Below are positions 50,071 to 58,779 of a stretch of DNA of 64,000 nt, in pieces (the first letter of the stretch is position 1; every line of letters starts with the position of its first letter). The position numbers and the translations under genes were made by a program. Location of the stretch: contig NZ_CANLMB010000002.1 of NCBI RefSeq assembly GCF_947492365.1, positions 248,001 to 312,000 of the forward strand, written 5' to 3'. This DNA is from an uncultured Erythrobacter sp. (GTDB lineage Bacteria > Pseudomonadota > Alphaproteobacteria > Sphingomonadales > Sphingomonadaceae). The notes below the pieces were generated by a model that worked only from the letters and a program-made list of their open reading frames with translations, made no database searches and had not been told where the DNA came from.

Positions 50071-50883
50071 GTGCTCGGCACACTCGCTTTCCGCATTCTG
50101 GTCGGTGCGGCGACGGCCTATATCGCCTCGCTAGCGATCCTGTTCGCGTTCCAGTCGCGCTTTATCTATCCTGCCCCGCAAGAGCCTGCGCCGCTAACGC
50201 CGGGATATGAGCAAGTTGAACTGACAACCGAGGACGGCCTCACCTTGCGCGCCTTCTATCAGGAAGCGGCGCCGGGCATGCCGACGGTTCTGTATTTCCA
50301 CGGAAATGGCGGGACGCTTCAGGGAGCGAGCGTTTCGAATGCGGCGCTGGTCGAAGCGGGCATAGGCGCGCTGCTGGTCGAATATCGCGGTTATGGCGGC
50401 AATCCCGGCTCGCCATCCGAGCAAGGCCTTTATTCCGATGGTGAGGCCGCGCTGAACTGGCTCAATTCGCGAGGTGTCGCTGCTTCGGATCTTGTGGTTG
50501 TCGGCAATTCGATCGGTGGCGGAGTGGCAGTGCATATCGCCGGCGCGCTCACCGACAAGGCCACGCCGCCAGCCGCACTGATCCTTGTCGCGCCGTTCAG
50601 GTCCCTACCTGATGTCGCTGCTGAAAAGCTGTGGTGGTTTCCCGCGCGATTGCTGGCCCGCGACCAGTTCGACAATCGCGGGAAGATCGGAGAACTGGCG
50701 CTGCCCGTGCTGATCCAGCACGGGGATGCCGACACCTTGATCGATGACAGCCACGGCAAGGCGCTAGCCGCAGCGGCGCGCGATGCGCGGTTTCAACCCT
50801 TCGCAGGTTCGGGCCACAGCCTATCATTTGAACGCCGTTCGCAAGAGGCGCGGCGTGACTGGATATTGGCGCTACAGCGTTAG
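50071..50883 (+). CDS. Alpha/beta hydrolase, BEM46-like, membrane-anchored
   Basis: A 270-residue hydrolase starting at GTG. It has an N-terminal TM anchor (about 5-25), the oxyanion/His-Gly block YFHGNGGT, nucleophile elbow GNSIGGG, catalytic Asp in QHGDADTLI and His in GSGHSLSF. This layout matches the BEM46/YfhR subgroup. Substrate unknown. It overlaps tail-to-tail by 4 bp with the NnrU-like gene. Confidence 0.85.
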   Translation: MLGTLAFRILVGAATAYIASLAILFAFQSRFIYPAPQEPAPLTPGYEQVELTTEDGLTLRAFYQEAAPGMPTVLYFHGNGGTLQGASVSNAALVEAGIGALLVEYRGYGGNPGSPSEQGLYSDGEAALNWLNSRGVAASDLVVVGNSIGGGVAVHIAGALTDKATPPAALILVAPFRSLPDVAAEKLWWFPARLLARDQFDNRGKIGELALPVLIQHGDADTLIDDSHGKALAAAARDARFQPFAGSGHSLSFERRSQEARRDWILALQR

Positions 50884-51554
50884 AGCCAGCGCCAGATCCC
50901 TGCCGCAATGTCACCGATCGGCATGTGCAGCCAGCTCAGCAATGCGAAGAGCGTCAGCCCGATTGCCCATGGCAATGCGCCAACGCTGAACAGCGCACCC
51001 CAACGCGGCCAATAGCTTGTGCGGCTTTCCCATTCCTTCCACGCATCGCCCATCAAGACCTGCTTCTTGCGGTCCTGAAGTCTTGCTCCGACCAGAGCGA
51101 GCAGGGTTATCGCGAGCGCGGTGATGGTGGTGCGCAGGCTCCAGTGGAGCACAATGTGCGAAATGCCCCAGAGCGCGAAGCCCCACATCATCGGGTGACG
51201 AGTGACCTTGAATACGCCTTTGGGCTCCTTGCGAGCCTGCTCTGCCGCATTGGGAACAGGCAGTGCAGGATTGCCCATCATTGATCCGGCATAGAGCACC
51301 ATTGCGGGCAGCGTCAGCAATGTGGCGACAATCCAGCCAATATCGCCCGAACCCGGCAAATCGGCGGGAGGCGCGGCGGTGAAGGCGAAATAGATCCACA
51401 CAAAGGCAACCAGACTCATGGCCGAATAGGCAATCTGGAACCCGGCATTGCCCAGCACCCTAACCATAGGCGCCCGCAGCGGATGCGACATGGCGAAATG
51501 CGAACCGAGTAGAAAGATATTCGCAGCGATGAGATTGAACAGCGTTTCGTTCAT
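50880..51554 (-). CDS. NnrU-family membrane protein
   Basis: A 224-residue polytopic protein with five or six transmembrane segments and NnrU-like features (LLGSHFAMSHPLRAPMV, VTRHPMMWGFALWGISH). The family was named from denitrifiers and is related to isoprenylcysteine methyltransferase-like folds; some members (Z-ISO) isomerise carotenoids. No nitrite or NO reductase genes are close, so the role is unclear. Confidence 0.85.
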   Translation of the reverse strand: MNETLFNLIAANIFLLGSHFAMSHPLRAPMVRVLGNAGFQIAYSAMSLVAFVWIYFAFTAAPPADLPGSGDIGWIVATLLTLPAMVLYAGSMMGNPALPVPNAAEQARKEPKGVFKVTRHPMMWGFALWGISHIVLHWSLRTTITALAITLLALVGARLQDRKKQVLMGDAWKEWESRTSYWPRWGALFSVGALPWAIGLTLFALLSWLHMPIGDIAAGIWRWL

Positions 51555-51584
51555 GACCGTATTCCCCCTTCGATCTGAAGCAGT

Positions 51585-52097
51585 CTATTCTTCGATGGAG
51601 ATAAGCTCCACTCTGAACAGCAATGTCGCGCCGCCGGGGATCGGCCCGCGCCCTCTCGGCCCGTAGGCAAGGCCTGCGGGAGCGGCGAGCTCGATCGTCT
51701 CACCAACGCGCATTTGCGGGATCGCCATCTCCCATGCCGGGATGAGGCCGCTCAAGCCGAAAGTCGCAGGTGTGCCGCGCGCAAACGAGCTGTCGAACAC
51801 TTCGCCGTCGATGAACGAGCCTTCGTAATTCACCGTCACCGTATCGGACGCAGTCGGGCTTTCGCCGGTGCCGCGATAATCGACATAGCGCCAGCGCAGC
51901 CCGCCCTCCATCGTGTACCAGCCATCGCTGGCAAACAGACCCGCGAGATGCGCCTGCTGCGCGTTGTGATAGGCGCGCTCTGCTTGCGCTTCGGCCTCGG
52001 ATTGCTCCGGAGCTTCGCTCTGTTCCTCGTGGCTATCCGCGATGGCTGGCGCGCTGATCAATACCGCAATGGCGGCGAGAAAGGCGGGTTTGCGCAT
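51585..52097 (-). CDS. Periplasmic FKBP-type peptidyl-prolyl isomerase
   Basis: A 170-residue protein with a signal peptide (AVLISAPAIADS), an acidic linker and an FKBP domain (about 65-168; VTVNYEGSFIDGEVFDSSF, LIPAWEMAIPQMRVGE, PAGLAYGPRG). It speeds proline isomerisation in periplasmic folding. The start ATG overlaps the amidohydrolase stop (TGATG); a TTG one codon earlier is a less likely start. It is the third gene of a coupled set with two amidohydrolases. Confidence 0.92.
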   Translation of the reverse strand: MRKPAFLAAIAVLISAPAIADSHEEQSEAPEQSEAEAQAERAYHNAQQAHLAGLFASDGWYTMEGGLRWRYVDYRGTGESPTASDTVTVNYEGSFIDGEVFDSSFARGTPATFGLSGLIPAWEMAIPQMRVGETIELAAPAGLAYGPRGRGPIPGGATLLFRVELISIEE

Positions 52098-53407
52098 CAA
52101 TCATAGGCCTTTGGCAAATCGCTCTCGTCGAGATCGCGATAGCGTTCACGCAGACGGCTTTGATGGCTGGCGAGCGATTGCTCGACCCCGCCGATAAAGA
52201 CGCGGGTTGGCACCGATCCGACTTCGAGCGGGTCGCCGTCCCAGATGACCACATCGCCCAGCGCACCCGGCGTGAGCACACCGGCCTGTCCCTCATATCC
52301 GCTGATCGCGGCGGGAACCGAGCTGATCGCGGCAAAGGCCTGACCCCAACTCAGCCCGCTCGCGCCCGGAATGCGTTGCAAGGCGACCAGATTGCCCGCC
52401 GCCTGCGGCATATTGCGCGGATTGGTGCCGGAATTGGCGCTGATCGCGACTTGAACACCGGCACGCATCATGCGGCCGATATTGCTTTGGGTGGCGGCAA
52501 GAACCTCGAAGGTTTCGGGCAGATCGTCGAGCGCGTCGGCGATCACCGGCACGCCCGCTGCCGCGATTTCATTCGCGACCAGCCAGCCCTCACCAGCTCC
52601 GACAAGCACCATGTCGAGACGCGGGAATTCCTCGCGCAATGCCAGCACTGCACGGATGTCAGCTGCCCGCTCGACTTCGACATAAAGCGGCTGCGAGCCG
52701 TTCACGACCGTCACCAGTGCCTCAGCATCAAAGCGGCCGAGCAGCACTTCGTCGTCGGTTGTGATCTCGGTTGTTTGCGGTGTTCCGTTCGCTCCTGAGA
52801 GCGCGCGCGCCTCGCGCAAGGCGGCATGGAACAGCACGAATGCCGATGCACGGCTGCCCCCTGCTAGCCGCCCGCCGCGTTCGCCCAGTGACACCATCTG
52901 GAACGCGCGGGCGCGCATCACCGGATTGGCATCGCCATCCAAGTCGATCATCGCGCCTTGTCCGGCAAAGATCGATCCTGAGGGCAGCATGGTGGTCGCC
53001 GCGCGGGTAATCCCGGCGCTGCGGCTGACCAGAATGTGCTGCGAGCCGGGGTTCACAATCGGCGCCACGTCAAGCGCTGCGCTGAACGGCGAGCCGCCAG
53101 CGCGGGTATCGTTGCTTTCGCTAACCGCGCCCACGTCCCACAGTCCGAGCGTGGTGACAGTGGCGAAGAGGCCGGGCGTGACCCAGGCATCGCCAGCATC
53201 GATCACGCGGTCGGTCGAGTATGTGCGGCCATCAGCAGCGCCCGCATAGGTAACGCGGCCACCTTCGACGATGACAACACCGTCTTCGATGGGCTCGCTG
53301 CCATCGCCGGTCGCGACGGTGGCATTGGCGATCACAAAGTCCTGTGCAGCGGCTGGCGCTGCGGCAAGAGCAAGGGCGGATGTGGCAAGTGTCAGAAGGC
53401 GCTTCAT
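52097..53407 (-). CDS. Exported amidohydrolase-like protein lacking metal ligands
   Basis: A 436-residue protein with a signal peptide (ALALAAAPAAAQD) and the amidohydrolase frame (ATVATGDGSEPIEDG; GVLTPGALGDVVIWDGDP). The usual metal-binding HxH after VTPG reads ATVT (VTPGLFATVTTLG), and the positions aligning with the partner's HNH, FHH and HSD read VEV, VGAG and SAN. It is therefore probably catalytically dead. It starts inside the stop of the intact amidohydrolase (ATGA) and may serve as its structural partner. Confidence 0.85.
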   Translation of the reverse strand: MKRLLTLATSALALAAAPAAAQDFVIANATVATGDGSEPIEDGVVIVEGGRVTYAGAADGRTYSTDRVIDAGDAWVTPGLFATVTTLGLWDVGAVSESNDTRAGGSPFSAALDVAPIVNPGSQHILVSRSAGITRAATTMLPSGSIFAGQGAMIDLDGDANPVMRARAFQMVSLGERGGRLAGGSRASAFVLFHAALREARALSGANGTPQTTEITTDDEVLLGRFDAEALVTVVNGSQPLYVEVERAADIRAVLALREEFPRLDMVLVGAGEGWLVANEIAAAGVPVIADALDDLPETFEVLAATQSNIGRMMRAGVQVAISANSGTNPRNMPQAAGNLVALQRIPGASGLSWGQAFAAISSVPAAISGYEGQAGVLTPGALGDVVIWDGDPLEVGSVPTRVFIGGVEQSLASHQSRLRERYRDLDESDLPKAYD

Positions 53408-54807
53408 TTCACATCTCCTTCACCCGGCTGGCCGAGCTCGAAATCGCTCACCGGACGCCTGCTACGATCATTTGCGTCATAGAGCAGCGCGCCATCGACC
53501 CAGACCCGTTCGGGCCTCGAATAGACGCTCAAAGGATCGCCGTTCCACAGCACCACATCGGCCATTTTGCCCGGCTCAAGGCTGCCGGTCATTTCGTCGA
53601 TGCCCATGGCCTTGGCTGCGTTCAAGGTGATCCAGCTGATGACATCGGCATCGGAAAGCTCGATGCCCAACCGCCGACCAGCAGCCTGCGCTTTGGCAGC
53701 CTCTTGATTGAGCCGCTGGATATCGTTCTCGCTGTCCGAGTGGATGACGACGCAGGCGCCCGCTTGCTGAAGCAGAGCTGCGTTTTCGAGGATGCCGTCA
53801 TAGGCCTCCATCTTGAAGCCATACCAATCAGCCCAGATCGCGCTGCACACGCCGTTTTCGCGCAGCAGATCGCCGATCTTGTAGGCCTCGACCGCGTGGT
53901 GGAAAGCGGTGACGCGGTATCCCATCTCCTTGGCCATATCCATCACCAGCGCCATCTCGTCCGCGCGGTAGCAATGGTTGTGGACGAGGATGTCTCCGTC
54001 GAGCACGCCGACCAGCGTTTCCATCCCCAGATCGCGATCCGCGTCCTCATTATTGGCGTAGTCGATCGCGTCGAGCCATGTCTGACGGTTCACCGCAAAG
54101 TTGCCCATGCGGGTCGAAGGCATGCGTCCGCGATTGCCGTAGACGCGCTTGGGATTCTCGCCGCAAGCCATCTTGAAACCATAGGGCGCGCCGGGGAACT
54201 TCATCCCTTGCACTGTGCGGCTCGGGACGTTCTTGAGCGTCACCGAGCGTCCGCCCATCAGGTTGGCGGAGCCGGGGAGGATTTGCAGACTGGTGATCCC
54301 GCCATTGGCAAGCGCGCGGCTGAAACCGGGGTCTTGCGGCCAGACCGAATGTTCGGCCCACACTTCGGGTGTGGTCGGGCTGGTCGCCTCATTGCCGTCG
54401 CTATGCGCGTCTACACTCGGCGTGGGGTAATCGCCCAGATGCGAGTGGATGTCGATGATGCCCGGCGTCACGAATTTGCCGGTGGCGTCGATGACGTCAT
54501 AGCCCTCGGTCGAAAGCGAGCTGTCGCCGACCGCGACCACTTCGCCATCGCGGAACAGGACAGTGCCGCCCTCGATCATCCCGCCCGCGCCATCAAACAC
54601 GGTCGCACCGACCAGAGCGGTCGGGCGTCCGGGATAGCGTTCATAGGTGGAAGCGAAGGGGCCGGCTGAGCCTTCGCCCATTGGCGTAGCAGCTGCGTAG
54701 CGCGGGGCCTCGTCATCGCTGTCGGTGGATGCGCTGGCTGAGCCAGTCGTCGCGCAGGCTGCGAGCGCCATCGTGCTCGCCAGCGCTACAAGCGCCGCCC
54801 CTCTCAT
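53404..54807 (-). CDS. Exported amidohydrolase lipoprotein, catalytically intact
   Basis: About 467 residues from the ATG at 54807, with a lipobox ALAAC in the signal peptide; an ATG at 54855 with AGGGGA upstream is an alternative. Metal ligands are present: HSH in VTPGIIDIHSHLGDY, HNH in ILVHNHCYRADEM, HH in TAFHHAVEAYKI and D in VVIHSDSEN. The superfamily hydrolyses cyclic amides or peptides. It is followed, with overlapping codons, by a ligand-less paralogue and an FKBP. Confidence 0.85.
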   Translation of the reverse strand: MRGAALVALASTMALAACATTGSASASTDSDDEAPRYAAATPMGEGSAGPFASTYERYPGRPTALVGATVFDGAGGMIEGGTVLFRDGEVVAVGDSSLSTEGYDVIDATGKFVTPGIIDIHSHLGDYPTPSVDAHSDGNEATSPTTPEVWAEHSVWPQDPGFSRALANGGITSLQILPGSANLMGGRSVTLKNVPSRTVQGMKFPGAPYGFKMACGENPKRVYGNRGRMPSTRMGNFAVNRQTWLDAIDYANNEDADRDLGMETLVGVLDGDILVHNHCYRADEMALVMDMAKEMGYRVTAFHHAVEAYKIGDLLRENGVCSAIWADWYGFKMEAYDGILENAALLQQAGACVVIHSDSENDIQRLNQEAAKAQAAGRRLGIELSDADVISWITLNAAKAMGIDEMTGSLEPGKMADVVLWNGDPLSVYSRPERVWVDGALLYDANDRSRRPVSDFELGQPGEGDVK

Positions 54808-54934
54808 TTTGCCTCTGAGATTATAGCGCCCGTTCTGCGCCCCAAGATCGATCATTGCTGGTCCCCTGATCTGCCGATGCAAGTCCTGTGAAGGCACTTG
54901 CTTGACGGCAAATCAGGGGCTTGTCCAGCGTGTT

Positions 54935-54953
54935 GCCTGACGCCTCGTCAGGC
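54935..54953 (-). terminator. Hairpin downstream of the POT transporter gene
   Basis: An 8-bp stem (GCCTGACG/CGTCAGGC) with a 3-nt loop lies 8 bp past the transporter stop. No U-run follows, so it may be a weak terminator or an RNA-stability element. Confidence 0.4.
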
Positions 54954-54960
54954 GGGTGGT

Positions 54961-56520
54961 TTACGCTTTGGTCGCCGGTGTTGCGGCGGCAGCGGCTAGC
55001 GCGTCCTCTGTAGCGATATCAGCGTCGTCGTCCTTCAGCGTGTCGAGATGCATCAGCTTCTTGATCAGCGGGCTGATGATCATCACACCAACGCCGATCA
55101 CGACAGCGTAGAGCCCGACCGTCCAGTAAACGTCGAGCACCACTTCCTTGCCCGAAGCATCGCCGACGCCTTCCGCGCCGGTCGCTGCTGCGATCAGGCC
55201 AGCGGCAAAATTGCCGGTCGCTGAAGCAAAGAACCATGTGCCCATGATCAGCGACGCCATATGCGCAGGCGCAAGACGGTTCATCGCCGACAGACCCACA
55301 GGCGAGAGGCAAAGCTCACCGGTTGTGTGCAGCAGGTAGATCAGGAAGATGAAGGCCACCGGAACTGCAATGTCGAGGCCGGCGCTTTGCGCGCCCCAGA
55401 CAAGCACGAGGAAGCCAAGGCCCACCTGAATTACGGCAAGGCCGAACTTCATCGGCGTTGACGGATCAAGCCCTCTCTGCCCCAGCCATGTCCACAAGGT
55501 CGCAAAGACCGGTGCGAGCAGGATGATGTAGATCGCGTTGATCGATTGGAAGGTCGAGGCCGGAACCCCGCCGCGGTCAACGTGGCGGTCAGTGAACAGG
55601 TTAAGCGACGAGCCCGCCTGTTCGAACAGCGCCCAGAAGACAATCGATACGAAGATCAGGAACAGCGCCGCGAAGATCCGATCACGGTCTTCGGCAGACA
55701 GTTTCATAACCGCTGTGCCAACGACATAACCGACCAGAAGCAAACCAAAGCCGCCGAGCAGCCAGCCGACAACAGACTGGTACTGGATCAGCACCCAGCA
55801 GACCGCCACGAGGCCGAAACCGATGCCGTACATGCTCCATTCGGTGCTCTTGGCGAGTGCCTTCGGCGGCTCGCCGCGACCGAGCAGCAGGCCTTTGCCC
55901 AATGTGAAGACAATCAGGCCGGCCAGCATGCCGATCCCGGCCAGGCCAAAGCCATAGGCCCAGCCATAGGTCTCACCGACATAGCCGCAAATCAGCGCGC
56001 CAATCGCCGCACCGAGGTTAATTCCCATGTAGAAAATCGTGTAGGCACCATCACGGCGCACGTCGGTGCGCGGATAGAGCTGACCGACCATCACCGAGAT
56101 ATTGGCCTTCAGGAAGCCCGAACCGACGATAATCAGCGCCAGAGCCAGCCAGAAGATGTAGATCACCGGATTATCGGAATTGCCCGCTGCCGGCTCCCCT
56201 TCGAATGCCATGAAGAAGTGGCCGAGTGTCAGCAGGACAGCGCCGAATGCGACGGCTTTCCTTTGCCCCAGCACTTTATCGGCCATGTAACCGCCAACTG
56301 CGGGCGTGATATAGACCAACGCCGTGTAAGCGCCGTAAATGATCCCGGCATCGCTGTCCGAAAACAGCCAGTGTTTGGTGAGGTAGAAAATAAGCAGGGC
56401 GCGCATTCCGTAATAGGAAAAACGCTCCCACATCTCGGCGAAAAATAGCACGAAGAGACCCTTGGGGTGCCCCAGGATTGTGCCTGCGCTGTCGCCGTGC
56501 GGCAAAGCTTGACTGGTCAT
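54961..56520 (-). CDS. POT/PTR-family proton-coupled oligopeptide transporter
   Basis: A 519-residue polytopic carrier (12-14 TM). The PTR2 signature FFAEMWERFSYYGMRALLIF is at about residues 27-46, the ExxER-type proton-coupling residues are within it, and FYMGINLGAAIGALICGYVG is the second signature. It imports di- and tripeptides with protons. Its neighbours include exported amidohydrolases and an isomerase, suggesting a peptide-scavenging locus. Confidence 0.93.
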   Translation of the reverse strand: MTSQALPHGDSAGTILGHPKGLFVLFFAEMWERFSYYGMRALLIFYLTKHWLFSDSDAGIIYGAYTALVYITPAVGGYMADKVLGQRKAVAFGAVLLTLGHFFMAFEGEPAAGNSDNPVIYIFWLALALIIVGSGFLKANISVMVGQLYPRTDVRRDGAYTIFYMGINLGAAIGALICGYVGETYGWAYGFGLAGIGMLAGLIVFTLGKGLLLGRGEPPKALAKSTEWSMYGIGFGLVAVCWVLIQYQSVVGWLLGGFGLLLVGYVVGTAVMKLSAEDRDRIFAALFLIFVSIVFWALFEQAGSSLNLFTDRHVDRGGVPASTFQSINAIYIILLAPVFATLWTWLGQRGLDPSTPMKFGLAVIQVGLGFLVLVWGAQSAGLDIAVPVAFIFLIYLLHTTGELCLSPVGLSAMNRLAPAHMASLIMGTWFFASATGNFAAGLIAAATGAEGVGDASGKEVVLDVYWTVGLYAVVIGVGVMIISPLIKKLMHLDTLKDDDADIATEDALAAAAATPATKA

Positions 56521-56715
56521 ATCTGTAAAATATCCCTCTTTTCGCGCCCTTCATATTGTTGGAGTGAGGGCGCGTCCCGAATGCGCGGCACACTAACGGC
56601 CAAATTTCGCGTGTGAAGCTTTTGTTTCGCAAGCCATGCGCATTCTTGCTTTCCGAAGCTTAGCTTGACGCGCATGAGTGTATTATGGCACTGATGCACC
56701 TGAGCAGAGACTGAC

Positions 56716-57054
56716 ATGACCCAATCACGACCCGTATACCTCAAATTGCGCGACCAGATCGCGGCTGCCATCATTCAGGGCGACTATCCTGAAGGCGCAA
56801 TGCTGCCATCGGTGCGCGCCTTGGCGGCGGAGCAGGGTGCGAACCCGCTCACAGTGGCCAAAGCCTATCAGCAATTTCAAAACGATGGCCTGGTCGAGGT
56901 TCAGCGCGGCGTGGGCATGTATGTGGTCAAGGGCGCAGCGGAATTGCTGCGCAAGCGCGAGCGCGACCTCTTTCTGCGCGAGGAATGGCCGGAAATCCGT
57001 GCCCGCATGGCGCGGCTTGGCTTGAGCGCGGCCGATCTGGTCGAACAGGCCTGA
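56716..57054 (+). CDS. GntR-family transcriptional regulator (YtrA-like)
   Basis: A 112-residue regulator with an N-terminal winged helix (PVYLKLRDQIAAAI, LPSVRALAAEQGANPLTVAK, GLVEVQRGVGMYV) and only a short C-terminal helix, as in the YtrA subfamily without a large effector domain. It is divergent from the peptide transporter across 195 bp and could regulate that gene or a distant target. Confidence 0.88.
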   Translation: MTQSRPVYLKLRDQIAAAIIQGDYPEGAMLPSVRALAAEQGANPLTVAKAYQQFQNDGLVEVQRGVGMYVVKGAAELLRKRERDLFLREEWPEIRARMARLGLSAADLVEQA

Positions 57055-57289
57055 TCCACCGGCTCTGATCGACCCGCAAAGTACGCTCCTTTGCATTCGA
57101 GCCAAAGGGTTAGAGTTAATTCCCGATAAACTTAATTCTCCGCCCGCCTTGCTTGGCGTGCTGCATTCTGGCACCTAGGCACCTTGAGTGTTGCCTAGCG
57201 GGTCCGGGCAATTGGGAGAGTAGCGGGCTTGATGTCCGCAGCGGTGCAATGCGGAAAATCAGGGGCCGCATGCGCGTCGGGAGGGCTAC

Positions 57290-57568
57290 ATGATAAGATC
57301 CGAATTGCTGCAAGAACTGCATAAGGACAATCCCGATCTACGGGTTGAAGAGATCGAGCAGGTTGTCGATGTCTTTTTTGACGAGATCGCGCAGCGACTG
57401 GCCGAAGGCGGCCGGGTCGAATTGCGTGGCTTTGGCGCCTTTTCAACACGCGACCGCGAAGCGCGCGTCGGGCGCAATCCGCGCACCGGCGAAGCGGTCG
57501 AGGTCCCGGCCAAGCGGGTGCCCTATTTCAAAGCGGGCAAGGAAATTCGCAAACGCCTTAATGAGTGA
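57290..57568 (+). CDS. ihfB: Integration host factor subunit beta
   Basis: A 92-residue HU/IHF-family protein with [29 protein letters not shown]-type core (in two parts, about 24-52) and [20 protein letters not shown] arm region. It bends DNA as a heterodimer with IHF alpha. In many alphaproteobacteria ihfB follows rpsA; here a GntR gene and 235 bp of intergenic sequence precede it. Confidence 0.93.
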   Translation: MIRSELLQELHKDNPDLRVEEIEQVVDVFFDEIAQRLAEGGRVELRGFGAFSTRDREARVGRNPRTGEAVEVPAKRVPYFKAGKEIRKRLNE

Positions 57569-57746
57569 GGCTGGCGAATAGCTACATATTCCAGATTCGA
57601 AGGAATGGACCGCGCTGCTTAACTGCGACGGGCTCCTGATTGCTCACCTGACAAGTTAAGTCACCAGAACAGCGCCGAAGAATGCATTACCTGTGTTGCC
57701 CCGGCTTGCGGCTTTCGGCTATCGCGCCTTGCTGGCCATTCGGCCT

Positions 57747-57833
57747 GCGGGTGTGGCGGAATGGTAGACGCCGGGGACTTAAAATCCCCTGATCCTATAG
57801 ATCGTGTGGGTTCGAGTCCCACCACCCGCACCA
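57747..57833 (+). tRNA. tRNA-Leu(TAA)
   Basis: An 87-nt class II tRNA with acceptor GCGGGTG/CACCCGC, anticodon stem GGGGA/TCCCC with loop CTTAAAA (anticodon TAA), a variable arm (TGATCCTATAGATCG), T-arm GTGGG-TTCGAGT-CCCAC and encoded CCA. No integrated element is seen beside it. Confidence 0.96.
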
Positions 57834-57933
57834 TTAGCCTCACCTTAACCCATTTTGTCCTAAGGCGATTGTTCCCGATCAGGACATTCGCCGGTGCATT
57901 CCCATGTGAGCCGGCGGTTGTGACCAGGCGAAG

Positions 57934-58623
57934 ATGAGTATGGACAGTTCAGCAAGCACACCCAATGCGGACGATGCGACATCGGTTTCGCTTGACGAGG
58001 CGCTTGACGGCGCGCCCGGAATCGAGGCTGGGTTCGAACCCGAAAAACGGGCCACGCCTCGCTTCACTCTGTTGATCCGTGCGGCAAAACTCGTCACTTC
58101 GCAGGGCGAATTTGTGTGTGTCTTGCGAGATGTTTCCGAGCAGGGTGTGAGCATCCGCCTGTTCCACAGGCTTCCCCATGGCGACCCGATCGAGCTGCAT
58201 ATGCCCGGCGGCGGAGTTTATGAGGTCAAGACCATCTGGCAGGAAGAGAACGAGGCCGGATTTGAGTTCGTTGGCGATATTGACGTCGCGCAGATGATCA
58301 ACGAAGCGGGTGAGTATCCCAAGCGCGGCCTGCGTCTCGGCCTGTTCTTTCCGATCAAGATCACCTCTTTGTCGGGCACCTGTGAGGGGATTGTCGAGAA
58401 CCTGTCACAGCAAGGCGCACGGTTTGAATCCGATGGCCGTTTCTCGATCGATCAGAATTTGCGCATCGAAGGCATGGATGGCGGCCCGCAACTCAAAGAT
58501 GTGCGCGCCAAAGTGCGTTGGCGGCGCGATAGCCAGTATGGTGTGGTCTTTGACAACACGCTGACCCTGGGTGAATTTGCACGACTTGCTGCACGTTTGC
58601 AGTGCCCGGTCCTGCTGGATTGA
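57934..58623 (+). CDS. Protein with two PilZ-like domains
   Basis: A 229-residue soluble protein. The first PilZ-like domain spans about 40-130 (EKRATPRFTLLIRAAKL, RDVSEQGVSIRLF, as RxxxR then D/NxSxxG), the second about 130-225 (RGLRLGLFFPIKI, VENLSQQGARFES). PilZ domains bind cyclic di-GMP; the first retains RxxxR-like KRATPR and DVSEQG, the second is more degenerate. A probable c-di-GMP effector of unknown output. Confidence 0.8.
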   Translation: MSMDSSASTPNADDATSVSLDEALDGAPGIEAGFEPEKRATPRFTLLIRAAKLVTSQGEFVCVLRDVSEQGVSIRLFHRLPHGDPIELHMPGGGVYEVKTIWQEENEAGFEFVGDIDVAQMINEAGEYPKRGLRLGLFFPIKITSLSGTCEGIVENLSQQGARFESDGRFSIDQNLRIEGMDGGPQLKDVRAKVRWRRDSQYGVVFDNTLTLGEFARLAARLQCPVLLD

Positions 58624-58779
58624 TCGCTACTGGCTCAATTGCCTAGGTGAATTTACCCATTCGCCGTCAAATTCCCGGCAATTAAGAGGCCGCGTTTACC
58701 ACCCGCTAACCAATTTCCTTCACTCCTGATCATCGAACCGGGCGCAGTCTGTGCGCGCGGCGATCTAACGGGGGCTTGC

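Noticed and set aside
57661-57843. Open frame antisense to tRNA-Leu, reading GLEPTRSIGSGDFKSP
   Set aside because: Same artefact as above; the tRNA on the plus strand explains the sequence.
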